From: Anaerolineae bacterium
GTDB taxonomy: Bacteria > Chloroflexota > Anaerolineae > Aggregatilineales > Phototrophicaceae
DNA length: 64,000 nucleotides
Assembly: GCA_013360465.1 (NCBI GenBank)
Contig: JABWBO010000029.1
Coordinates: 30,583 to 94,582 of the forward strand
Direction: 5' to 3'
The notes under the pieces were generated by a model. That model worked only from the letters and a program-made list of their open reading frames with translations. It was not told the origin of the DNA and did no database searches. The position numbers were made by a program, and so were the translations under genes. Position 1 is the first letter of the stretch, and each line of letters begins with the position of its first letter. Positions 18,470 through 29,087 of the stretch are shown one piece after another.

Positions 18470-19492
18470 TCACAGCCCGGCGACCGCCATCGCCAGCTGG
18501 CGCTGGACCTTCTTGGTGTTGAAGCGCTGCCACATCGCCGGGACGCCGTCGCGAAGCGCCGTCTTCTGCGCCTCCAGCGCTGCGATGTAGGTTCGCAGAG
18601 CCTCCTGAACGTCGGAATCGTCGTTCCGCGAGAAGTCGCTGATCAGATCATTCAGATGCTCCTGAGCGACGCTCATGTCGTTCAGCCTGCCCAGATGATC
18701 CTGGATCAGCTTCATCTCCTCGATAAACGCGCTGGCGTTCGACCCCATCACCTCGCCGAACAGCGAGACCACGTAGCGCAGCCGCTTGAACTCGATGCGC
18801 AGCGCGTGGAGCGTCAGCAGGTCGGCTTCGGGCAGCACCTCTTCATAGGCGCGCACCGAGCCGAGATGGCGGTAGATCATCTCCGGCAGGATGTGGCGCA
18901 GCTGCACCGGCTGAATTTCGTCGCGGTCGCTGTCTCCCCGTGCGCCCTTGCCGGGGGTGGTCAGGAAGACGCCGAATGCTTTGACGAAGCGCCCGTAAGC
19001 GGCGCGGTCGAAAGCGCCGACCAGCCGTTCCCGCGCCTTGTCGCGCCGCCCGCGCAGCAGCCCGGCGGCTTTTTCCAGCGCTGCCCGCTCTTCGTCGGGG
19101 CGCTCGGCTGCATACTTCTCCAGGTCATCGATCTGCACATCGAGATCGCGCACCGTGCCGAGCGTCTGGGCGATCTTGCGCAATCCCTGGCTGTAGGGGG
19201 CAATCGCCTTCTGCTTGAAATAGGGTTCCAGCAGGCGCAGGGCGCTGCGCATCCGGCGGATGGCGACACGCATGTCATGCACGTCTTCGATGTCTTCGCC
19301 GGTACGGCTGCCCGCTTCATGCTGAAGCATCTTGATGAGTTCGTTGAGCAGGACTTTGCGCCCGGCTTCAGCTATCGTGTCGTCCGCCGAGAGCGGCTGC
19401 TGCGCTGCGCTGAGCGCCATAATGAAGTCTTCATGCTGAGTCATTGTGGTATCCAGGAATATCCCCTGTTCAATAAGGGCACGTGACGGCAT
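18470..19492 (-). CDS. CHAD domain-containing protein
   Basis: EDVHDMRVAIRRMRSALRLLEPYF...RDLDVQIDDLEKY...LHALRIEFKRLRYVVSLFGEV. Confidence 0.9.
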   Translation of the reverse strand: MPSRALIEQGIFLDTTMTQHEDFIMALSAAQQPLSADDTIAEAGRKVLLNELIKMLQHEAGSRTGEDIEDVHDMRVAIRRMRSALRLLEPYFKQKAIAPYSQGLRKIAQTLGTVRDLDVQIDDLEKYAAERPDEERAALEKAAGLLRGRRDKARERLVGAFDRAAYGRFVKAFGVFLTTPGKGARGDSDRDEIQPVQLRHILPEMIYRHLGSVRAYEEVLPEADLLTLHALRIEFKRLRYVVSLFGEVMGSNASAFIEEMKLIQDHLGRLNDMSVAQEHLNDLISDFSRNDDSDVQEALRTYIAALEAQKTALRDGVPAMWQRFNTKKVQRQLAMAVAGL

Positions 19493-19565
19493 GATTTTAA
19501 GAAAATGTTACACTAAAGTCCAGAAACCTTAAATTATGATAAATTTATGCCTTAAAGTAAGCGAT

Positions 19566-21440
19566 TCAGAACTGCGTTTGCTGAAGGATGGCGCGGAAGA
19601 AATCGAGGATGGTCAGGCTGGGATCGTTGATGATCTGGCGCAGTCCGTCGTTGACGATAGCCCACTGGTAGACCTGGATGATCAGCAGCAGGGGGATGCC
19701 GATGCTGACGATGCGCACCGGCAGACGCGCCACAGCGACCGACACCGGCGTCTCGCTGATCTCGTTGAGCTGCTGGCGGTCGTCGAGCAGGCGCAGGCGC
19801 TGCATGTTCAGATCGTCGCGCTGGCTGTTGAGCTGCACGTAGCGAAACAGGTTGTTCATGCTGCGGGCATCGGCGCTGTGATGGCGCTGCCAGGCGACTT
19901 CAATCGTGTCGATCTGCTGGTTCAGCGCGCCGATCTGCCTCTGAATGCTGTCGAGCTGCTCGACGAGCATCTGGGTCTGGCGTTCGCGCCAGCGCTTCTG
20001 CCCGCGCGCGTAGGGGCTGCGGATCAACACAAAATAATGGGCATAGAGGAGGACCAGCGGGATCACGACGTTGTACGCCAGGATGCGCCCCAGGTCCTGT
20101 GGCAGTTCCGGCAGACGCCCCTCGGTCAGCACCTGGCTGAACGGCACGGCGAACATGTACAGCGTGATGATCAGCACGATCAGGAAGCCGACCGGCAGTT
20201 TTTCCACCAGCGTCTCGCGCTCGTCCGCCGGAAGCGCCGAGCGCCCCAGGGCGAATCCGTACAGCGCCAGCAGCGCCACCAGCAGCACGTAGAAGGGCAG
20301 GGCGAAAAGGAGCGAGAGCGCCTGCTCGCTGGTCTCGATCAGAGCGCTGCCGCGCTGAAGCACCTGCTGGCGCAGCAGACCGATCAGCCCGCCGGTATCG
20401 CCGAGCAGCAGCAGATACGCCGGGATCAGAGTGGCGAGTACCCCCAGGATCAGCAGCATGTCCATATCCGAGATGGTCTTGAGGATGCTGCTCATCCGCG
20501 CCGGCAGTCGTTCCAGTAGATCGTCGGGCAGAAAACGCTCGCGCAGACCGCGCCGGCTGATGACGACGATCACGATCAGCACGACGATCAGCAGCCACAG
20601 CACCGGGGTGATCGCCAGCACCGCCAGATCGAGATCGGTATCGCCGAGCAGCCCGGCGGTGCGCGGGTCGCCGCGTTCCAGGAAGCGGCGGTAGATGAGC
20701 TGTGTACAGACGATCAGCGCCAGCGGCGCGAACAGCCGCGCCAGCCGCAGCCAGGTGCGGCTCTGGCTCAGCCAGTCGTTCCAGCGCTGCGTCCACATCA
20801 GCTGCATACCCAGATAGTAGAGCCAGGTGACCGTCAGGAGTCCGCCGGTGTACAGCGTGTCGAAGCGCACCGTGAAGATATCCGGCTGAAAGACGCGCAC
20901 CAGGACATTCGCCCCGGTCAGCGCCGCCAGCCCGGTGGCGATCAGCTCGTTAGCGGCGAGGAGTATCTGCTCCCATGGCGGGATCGCTGTGCTGAAGCGG
21001 GCGTGGAAGGCGCGAGTCTGAACAGCCGCCGAACGCAGGAACATCCAGCCGACGGCGATCAGCACGATGATCAGGAAGTAGGTCTGTTCGCTGCTCTTTC
21101 CGGTCAGCGGCGCGCCGGGCACGAGGCGGATCAGGGCGATCCAGAGCGAAGAATAGAACCAGTTCATCAGGATGTGCAGTGCGTGTACGCGCGTGAAGCG
21201 CGCCCCGACGATGCCCCGGCGGACGCCGGTGTTGGCGGCGAGCAGCACCAGCACGACCAGATTGGCGACCGCCAGCGCGATGCCGAGCGGATGGTTCAGC
21301 GCGATGCGGGCGATGATGTGCAGCACGCCAACCGCCATCAGCGCGGGGACGATCAGCTGGTCGATGCGCGAATCGCCGACTGCGACGGCGCGCAGGAGCG
21401 ACTCGGTGGTGATGCGCCTGGGGTCTTTTTCTTCTGCCAT
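19566..21440 (-). CDS. Large polytopic membrane protein of unknown function
   Basis: ORF with many hydrophobic segments and a C-terminal coiled region; start set at MAEEKDPRR (21440). No family recognised. Confidence 0.7.
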   Translation of the reverse strand: MAEEKDPRRITTESLLRAVAVGDSRIDQLIVPALMAVGVLHIIARIALNHPLGIALAVANLVVLVLLAANTGVRRGIVGARFTRVHALHILMNWFYSSLWIALIRLVPGAPLTGKSSEQTYFLIIVLIAVGWMFLRSAAVQTRAFHARFSTAIPPWEQILLAANELIATGLAALTGANVLVRVFQPDIFTVRFDTLYTGGLLTVTWLYYLGMQLMWTQRWNDWLSQSRTWLRLARLFAPLALIVCTQLIYRRFLERGDPRTAGLLGDTDLDLAVLAITPVLWLLIVVLIVIVVISRRGLRERFLPDDLLERLPARMSSILKTISDMDMLLILGVLATLIPAYLLLLGDTGGLIGLLRQQVLQRGSALIETSEQALSLLFALPFYVLLVALLALYGFALGRSALPADERETLVEKLPVGFLIVLIITLYMFAVPFSQVLTEGRLPELPQDLGRILAYNVVIPLVLLYAHYFVLIRSPYARGQKRWRERQTQMLVEQLDSIQRQIGALNQQIDTIEVAWQRHHSADARSMNNLFRYVQLNSQRDDLNMQRLRLLDDRQQLNEISETPVSVAVARLPVRIVSIGIPLLLIIQVYQWAIVNDGLRQIINDPSLTILDFFRAILQQTQF

Positions 21441-21542
21441 GTGCTGATCATAGCACAAAGCGCCGTTGTGGCGGCGGTGACTGCGCCACGCCATGTTACA
21501 ATGAAAATGGTGGAATGCGGCAAAGTTGTGGAGCCAGGAAGC

Positions 21543-21738
21543 ATGATCACGCTTGCCATCCCGACCGATTCACCGGCAGTTGTCGGTCCTCTACAAGGGC
21601 AGTGGACGTACACCGACGGGCAGTGTGGCGCGGCGCGCGGGTTTCACCGCTGGCGATGTCCTCGCCTTTGCCTGTCTGCCAGGCATCAGCACGCCGGTGC
21701 AGACGCTGTTTGACGGTGCGCCAGATACGACCTTGTAG
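21543..21738 (+). pseudogene. Internally deleted Uma2-family (restriction endonuclease-like) gene relic
   Basis: 5' part MITLAIPTDSPAVVGPLQGQWTYTD (frame from 21543) joined, in a different frame, to a typical Uma2 C-terminus GFTAGDVLAFACLPGISTPVQTLFDGAPDTTL*. Confidence 0.6.
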
Positions 21739-21800
21739 AGGCGCACGCCGCGCGATGCCCCCGATTTTTCGAAAAATGAGTTCATTGGAGACTGCTGACG

Positions 21801-23486
<1,686 letters not shown>

Positions 23487-23490
23487 GGCG

Positions 23491-24756
23491 CTAGTAGTTG
23501 GGGTAGAGGCAGGCGTTCATCCGGGGAAACAGGGTGTCGAGCAGGGCATGGTGGTGTCCGCGAATAATGAAATCGGGATAGCGTTCGGCGAGTTCCTGGC
23601 GCGTCTTCCAGCCCAGTGCCAGCACCGGAAAGAGCAGCGGGGGGATGCGAATCTCGCTGCCCTCCGTACTGCCGCGCGGTTCGACCGCCGCCAGCCTGCC
23701 AGACTCAAAGCGCAGGGCGAAAGCTTCCCGGTAGAGATTGAAGATCACCGTCTGGGTAAGACCGGCGAACATGCTCCCGGCGAGCCGCCGTTCCAGCGCC
23801 GGCGCGATGGCGCGTAGGAAATGCGATGCATCTGGGATGTGAATCTGCCATTGATACCTGCCGGTATCATGCGCTCCCCTTCCCGCCGCTGTCCGAACGA
23901 GCGCGCCATCGTCCGGGGTGATCAGCCGGATGTAGGGCTTGTCCCGTTCGAGCGCCTGCCTTCTGAGGATCGGCAGCAGCGCCGAAGCGCTGGCATGATC
24001 GAGGCGCGAGGCTTCACCGACGTTCAAACCCTCGCCGAACCCGTAATGCTGGATGCACCAGTAGCCGACCGGGTATCCGGCAGAATTGAGCAGCAGGAAG
24101 ACATCCACGTTCGTGCCCATGCCGGGCGCGGGTTCCAGAATGAAGCGCCACACGCCTGCGTCGCGCCGTGCGCTGATGTCGTAGTCGCGGCTGGCGTCGT
24201 CGTAGAACTTTGCCAGCGTAGGAATATCCGCGATCCCCCCCGGGCGGAACATGTAGTTTTCGGGCAGGTCCGAGGCGATCTGGCGCAGCTCGATCTCCCA
24301 ACCGCCTTCCAGGGGCAGGACGTATTCGTAGCCAAACTGGCGATAGAAGTAAGGGATGCCCTGAATGTGGCTGAGGTGAAATCCTCCCTCGCGGAGCAGT
24401 TCTTTGTGGCGAACGGTGAGCGCGCGGATCAACCCCTGGTTGCGGAACGGCTCCAGCGTGGCGCAGATGCCCAGTTCACCGGAACGCAGTTCAACCCCTG
24501 CATAGTTCCAGCGCCAGGGGATCAGGCAGAGCGATGCGGCGACGCGCCCGCTGGAATCCTCCTCGGCATACAGCCAGTGTTCCGGGCGGGTATGCGGGTG
24601 ATTCATGAGCAGGACGCGGCTCAGCGCCTCTTCCTGTGAGCCGAAGACCACCGCATTGAATGCCGCGACCCGTTCAGCATCCTCAAGCGTGTCGACCGAT
24701 TTGAGGGTGAAGCCGCTGCCGAGCGGCTTGCTGTAGGGAGCGCCGGGTACGAACAT
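23491..24756 (-). CDS. GNAT family N-acetyltransferase
   Basis: GELGICATLEPFRNQGLIRALTVRHKELLREGGFHLSHIQGIPYFYRQFGYEYVLPLEGG. Confidence 0.8.
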   Translation of the reverse strand: MFVPGAPYSKPLGSGFTLKSVDTLEDAERVAAFNAVVFGSQEEALSRVLLMNHPHTRPEHWLYAEEDSSGRVAASLCLIPWRWNYAGVELRSGELGICATLEPFRNQGLIRALTVRHKELLREGGFHLSHIQGIPYFYRQFGYEYVLPLEGGWEIELRQIASDLPENYMFRPGGIADIPTLAKFYDDASRDYDISARRDAGVWRFILEPAPGMGTNVDVFLLLNSAGYPVGYWCIQHYGFGEGLNVGEASRLDHASASALLPILRRQALERDKPYIRLITPDDGALVRTAAGRGAHDTGRYQWQIHIPDASHFLRAIAPALERRLAGSMFAGLTQTVIFNLYREAFALRFESGRLAAVEPRGSTEGSEIRIPPLLFPVLALGWKTRQELAERYPDFIIRGHHHALLDTLFPRMNACLYPNY

Positions 24757-24763
24757 TGCTGCC

Positions 24764-25906
24764 TTATGCCTTCAGGAGGGTGGCGACGGCGACCGAAAAA
24801 CCTGGCAGGATGCTGCCACCGTCCAGCGTGTCGTTGAAATTCAGCGTTTTGGCGCGCTTGCCGGGAACCTGGACCTTGATCTGACGCTTATGGGGCAGCA
24901 CGTGCCAGGTTGTGACCTCCGCGCGATGCAGTGCTTTCAGATTTTCCGTCGATTCCTTGTGAACGCTCGGTAGGTCGGGAAATTCGATCTCGACCGCCAG
25001 ATCAGGGACGATGGGTATGAATCCCTTGTCTGGCAGGGCGGCGAGGCGTTCTCGGGCGATGAAGGCGATGGCGGGCGACAGTTCCGTGTCGCCAATTTCA
25101 TACACCGCACCGGCAGCGGTCACAAAACCAAGATCGTGTTCGGCGACGAAGTTGGCGATGTGACGCAGCATTTCCACCTGGATCTGGGATCGACGTGGAC
25201 TGAGCCACTCTCTCACCTCGCCTACGAGCGAGGACATGAGACCTTCGAAGAGATGCATCGGGTTGTCTGTTTCAAATGGCATGAGCGAGAATTCGGGCGG
25301 TATGCCCTTCGACAGGATGACTTGTTCCGGTATAGCCGCCAGCTCCGCCAGATAAGCGTTGGTCTCCGCCAGATCAAAGTGTTCCGGGTCAAACGACCCG
25401 CCCAACCATTCCATCAGATCCCGGCGATCCGGCGCTTTCGGGTTACGCAGGGTTGCCAGGAGTTCAGGATATGCCCAGACTCCACCGGAGTCCTCCGGCG
25501 GTGCATTGCGCTTGCCCTTGACGCAGCTCGGCAGAACATCTGTGGAAAGTCTCGGTCTGATTTCCTCAACCTGGATATTGTGTTCCCAGCTGTCCCCGAA
25601 GTCGTACAGGTAGGTCAGTTTGGCGCCGGAATTGGGCGCGACATCCGCCAGCGTATACTGAGCCGCATTCCGATCTGCTGCGCTCTCAAAGCCCTCACCG
25701 TTCGACACGCTGTATTCGTATCCGTTGATCATGAAGGAGAAAAGGTGCGTGTTATCCCAGGGCATCGCAGCCTGGATGATCAGATGGAGACGCAGCAGAC
25801 TCGTGTCTCCTGCGACCAGCAGTCTGCGCCAGATCGGCGGCGCAATGTCCTTGAGGGTGACCTTGAGTACATAGGTGGTCGGCGCTGATGACTTTCTCTT
25901 GCTCAT
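24764..25906 (-). CDS. pRiA4b ORF-3-like domain protein
   Basis: YVLKVTLKDIAPPIWRRLLVAGDTSLLRLHLIIQAAMPWDNTHLFSFMINGYEYS...LTYLYDFGDSWEHNIQVE, the family signature. Confidence 0.85.
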   Translation of the reverse strand: MSKRKSSAPTTYVLKVTLKDIAPPIWRRLLVAGDTSLLRLHLIIQAAMPWDNTHLFSFMINGYEYSVSNGEGFESAADRNAAQYTLADVAPNSGAKLTYLYDFGDSWEHNIQVEEIRPRLSTDVLPSCVKGKRNAPPEDSGGVWAYPELLATLRNPKAPDRRDLMEWLGGSFDPEHFDLAETNAYLAELAAIPEQVILSKGIPPEFSLMPFETDNPMHLFEGLMSSLVGEVREWLSPRRSQIQVEMLRHIANFVAEHDLGFVTAAGAVYEIGDTELSPAIAFIARERLAALPDKGFIPIVPDLAVEIEFPDLPSVHKESTENLKALHRAEVTTWHVLPHKRQIKVQVPGKRAKTLNFNDTLDGGSILPGFSVAVATLLKA

Positions 25907-25984
25907 TGCTCAGCCTGTCTGTTCTGCCATTCCGGCATACCGTAAGATATACGCAGCCTCACAACCGGTAGTATACTTCAACCC

Positions 25985-26773
25985 ATGATCGAACTCACGC
26001 GAACCCTCCTGATCACCGGCGCATCGAGCGGCATCGGCTGCGCGACGGCGCTGGCGTTCTGTCGGCGCGGCTGGAACGTGGCGGCGGTCGCCCGGCGTGC
26101 CGACCGGCTGGCAGCGTTGGTAGAGGAGTCGGGCGACCTGTCGGGGAGCATCCTGCCGCTGACCGCCGATGTCACCGATCCTGATGCGATGCAGCGCGCC
26201 GTCGAGGAGACGGTCGCGCGTTTTGGACGACTCGATGCGCTGGCGGCGAACGCCGGCATCGGGCAGCGCGGCGCGGTAGTCGAGGCGGAATGGGCGCATA
26301 TCGAGGTCGTGCTGCGCACCAACCTGGATGGCGTCTACCATACTGTCCGCGCCGGCGTCCCGGCGCTGCGCCAAAGCGGCGGTGGGCAGATTGTGATCAT
26401 CTCGTCGGTTCTGGCGACCCTGATCGCGCCCTACTACGCCACGTATGCCGCCTCCAAGGCGTTCACCGCTAGTTTCGCCGCTTCGCTGCGTATGGAGCTG
26501 GAAGACGACGGCATCGGCGTGACCGAGATGCGCGTCGGGCGGACGGCGACGGAGTTCAACGCCCGCCGCCTGGGATCGACCGACAGCGCGCCGAAGCAGT
26601 CGCATAAGCTGGTCCCAGTCATGACCCCGGAGTTCGTCGCCGAGGGAATCGTCCGGGCGGTCGAGCGGCGGTCGAAAGTGGTCTATCTGCGCTGGTTTGA
26701 CCGGATGCTGGCGTGGGGTGGAGTTATTGCGCCGGGGCTGATGGGTAAGTTCTCGCGGGCGCAGTATCGCTGA
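25985..26773 (+). CDS. Short-chain dehydrogenase/reductase
   Basis: LLITGASSGIGCATALAF, NAGIG, YATYAASKAF. Confidence 0.93.
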   Translation: MIELTRTLLITGASSGIGCATALAFCRRGWNVAAVARRADRLAALVEESGDLSGSILPLTADVTDPDAMQRAVEETVARFGRLDALAANAGIGQRGAVVEAEWAHIEVVLRTNLDGVYHTVRAGVPALRQSGGGQIVIISSVLATLIAPYYATYAASKAFTASFAASLRMELEDDGIGVTEMRVGRTATEFNARRLGSTDSAPKQSHKLVPVMTPEFVAEGIVRAVERRSKVVYLRWFDRMLAWGGVIAPGLMGKFSRAQYR

Positions 26774-26796
26774 AGGCGGAGGCAGGAAGAGCGGCT

Positions 26797-27285
26797 ATGG
26801 TCGTGAAACTGAACGCGATGCGGCTTTTGGAGCAGCACAAAATCCCCTATGAGGTGGTCGAGTTTTCCGACGAGCTGCGCGATGCAGAAGAGATCGCCGA
26901 AGTCCTCGGCATGCCGCCCTACCTGGTCTTTAAGACACTGGTTGTCGAACCGGATGGCGGCGGCAAGCCGATCCTGTGCATGATCCCGGCGCACAAGCGC
27001 CTGGAACTCAAGCGGCTGGCGGCGCTGACGGGCGAGAAGAAGGTGCGCATGGCGGCGCACAAGGACGCCGAAGCGCTGACCGGTCTGAAAGTCGGCGGCA
27101 TCAGCGCGCTGGCGCTGGTACAGAAGAACTGGAAGGTGTTCATCGATCAATCGGCGACCGAACACCAGCACATCCTGGTCAGCGCCGGACAGCGCGGGGT
27201 CGATCTGCGCGTGCCCACCCTGGCGCTGATCAATCTGATCAGGGCGCGGGTGGGTGAAATCGCGGGGGATGTTGGCGAGGGGTGA
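26797..27285 (+). CDS. ybaK: YbaK/EbsC family aminoacyl-tRNA deacylase (Cys-tRNA(Pro) deacylase-like)
   Basis: AMRLLEQHKIPYEVVEFS...VFKTLVVEPDGGGKPILCMIPAHKRLELKRLAALTGEKKVRMA, KVGGISALAL, ILVSAGQRGVDLRV. Confidence 0.85.
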   Translation: MVVKLNAMRLLEQHKIPYEVVEFSDELRDAEEIAEVLGMPPYLVFKTLVVEPDGGGKPILCMIPAHKRLELKRLAALTGEKKVRMAAHKDAEALTGLKVGGISALALVQKNWKVFIDQSATEHQHILVSAGQRGVDLRVPTLALINLIRARVGEIAGDVGEG

Positions 27286-27293
27286 GGTGCAAC

Positions 27294-28004
27294 GTGTCTG
27301 AGCAGACGAATCGATTCGACTTTCGGCTGGCGATTTGGACAGCGCTGCTGCTGATCGCGGCGCTGGCTGGCGCCTGCTCCGTGCAGCAGGCGACTCCTGC
27401 TGACTCCACCGCGCTGCCGCCGCAGGACCTGACGGCGGAGGCGGCACGTCAGGCGTTGGGTAGCGCGACCGCGCCGCCGCTGGAAGGGACGATCATCAGC
27501 GTCGAGACGATCACGCGCTTCGACGATATGGCGGCTGCCGCGGCGGAGATTGCTGTGGACGGCGATCTGCTCTCCACCGGCGCTTTTCCGACCGGCAGCG
27601 CCTCGCTGATCGCCTTCGAATCCGTCCCTGGAGCGAATCCGGCGGAATTTCCGACGCGCCGGCTGATCTTCTCCATCGATGTGCGCGACGCGGACGGCAC
27701 AGACGCCGGGCTGCTGACCGTGACACTTTACGCGCCGGAGAACCTGACCGGGGCGCACACGCTGACCAAAGCCGCCGCCATCATGCCGGACAAGTTCGGC
27801 GTTCTGGTGGCGCTCGCTGACCTGGAAGACGATTTTCTGACGCTTGCCGACCCCGCCGGTCTGGCGCTGCAAGGGGATATTCGCGTGCTGGAAAACGAGA
27901 ACGCTTTCACGGCGGCGTTCGACTTCACGCTGACCAGCGGCGTGACCGGGCAGAGCGTACACGTCAGCGGGCGAGTGAATGGCATCCCCTACGTCGCGCA
28001 GTAG
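27294..28004 (+). CDS. Putative lipoprotein
   Basis: Signal sequence WTALLLIAALAGAC lipobox followed by a soluble domain. Confidence 0.65.
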   Translation: MSEQTNRFDFRLAIWTALLLIAALAGACSVQQATPADSTALPPQDLTAEAARQALGSATAPPLEGTIISVETITRFDDMAAAAAEIAVDGDLLSTGAFPTGSASLIAFESVPGANPAEFPTRRLIFSIDVRDADGTDAGLLTVTLYAPENLTGAHTLTKAAAIMPDKFGVLVALADLEDDFLTLADPAGLALQGDIRVLENENAFTAAFDFTLTSGVTGQSVHVSGRVNGIPYVAQ

Positions 28005-28027
28005 CGGCAGCGTAAAACGAAAAGCGC

Positions 28028-28048
28028 GCCGCCCAGAGTATGGGCGGC
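28028..28048. terminator. Bidirectional terminator hairpin in a convergent intergenic region
   Basis: gccgccca-gagta-tgggcggc perfect 8-bp stem. Confidence 0.5.
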
Positions 28049-28082
28049 ACGCCGGAGAATGCAGCGAGCAGTACAGGCTGGC

Positions 28083-29048
28083 TCAGCGTGACAGGAAGCG
28101 CGCCATCTCGTAGTAGCTCTCGGTGATCGGGCGAATCTGGTCGATTGCCTCTTGTAGAGGGATCGTCTTCATCTCGCGCCCGACCTGCGCCACCATCACG
28201 CCCGATTCGCCGGCGTTAATGACGCGCACCGATTTCACGCCCATGCGCGTCGCCAGCAGACGGTCGAAGGCGGTGGGGCTGCCGCCGCGCTGGATGTGCC
28301 CCAGGATGGTCAGGCGGATCTCGAAACCGACGTTTTTGCCGCTCAGAAATTCCTGGAGCTGGGTCACCTTGAACGGCGCACCTTCAGCGATGACCGCGAT
28401 GGCGTGGGTCTTGCCGCGTACGTAGGCGTCTTCCAGCGCCGCCGCGACCTCTTCCATCTTGACCTCTCGTTCCGGGGTGACGACCACTTCCGCGCCGCCC
28501 AAGATGCTGCCCATCAGCGCCAGATAGCCGCAGTTGCGCCCCATCACTTCGATCAAAAAGGCGCGCTGATGTGAAGTTGCCGTATCGCGCAGGCGGTCGA
28601 GCGCGTCGAGGATGGTATTCAGCGCCGTATCGACGCCGATGCTCATATCGGTTCCGTTGATATCGTTGTCGATGCTGCCGGGGATGCCGACCGTCGGGAA
28701 TCCCTGTTTGCTGAGCGCCAGCGCGCCGGTCAGGCTGCCGTTGCCGCCGATGACGATCAGCCCCTCAATGCCTTTTTCGTTCAGGCGGCGCAGCGCCTTC
28801 TTCTGACCCGCAGGAGTCTTGAATTCGTCGTTGCGCGCGGTCTGCAAGATGGTTCCGCCGCGCTGCAGGATGCCGCTCACCTCAACGCTGGTGAGCAGGT
28901 TATAGTCGCCGTTCATCAACCCGGAGTAGCCCTGCCGGATGCCGAAAACCTCGATGCCCAGCTCCATGCCCGTGCGCACGACCGCGCGAATTGCTGCGTT
29001 CATGCCGGGGGAGTCGCCCCCGCTGGTCATCACTGCGATGCGTTTCAT
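28083..29048 (-). CDS. pfkA: 6-phosphofructokinase
   Basis: MKRIAVMTSGGDSPGMNAAIRAVVR, GGNGSLTGA, PGSIDNDINGTDMSIGVDTALN, LGHIQRGGSPTAFDRLLA. Confidence 0.95.
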   Translation of the reverse strand: MKRIAVMTSGGDSPGMNAAIRAVVRTGMELGIEVFGIRQGYSGLMNGDYNLLTSVEVSGILQRGGTILQTARNDEFKTPAGQKKALRRLNEKGIEGLIVIGGNGSLTGALALSKQGFPTVGIPGSIDNDINGTDMSIGVDTALNTILDALDRLRDTATSHQRAFLIEVMGRNCGYLALMGSILGGAEVVVTPEREVKMEEVAAALEDAYVRGKTHAIAVIAEGAPFKVTQLQEFLSGKNVGFEIRLTILGHIQRGGSPTAFDRLLATRMGVKSVRVINAGESGVMVAQVGREMKTIPLQEAIDQIRPITESYYEMARFLSR

Positions 29049-29087
29049 AGCGTTCGATGCTCCCCTTACCTTGAGCGCGAGCCTATT

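Noticed and set aside
25136-25888. 250-aa ORF antisense to the pRiA4b ORF-3-like gene
   Set aside because: No domain or RBS; opposite strand matches a known family.
24764-25906. pRiA4b ORF-3-like gene as evidence of a plasmid or IS element
   Set aside because: The family is widespread on chromosomes; no transposase, inverted repeats or target duplications are visible around it.
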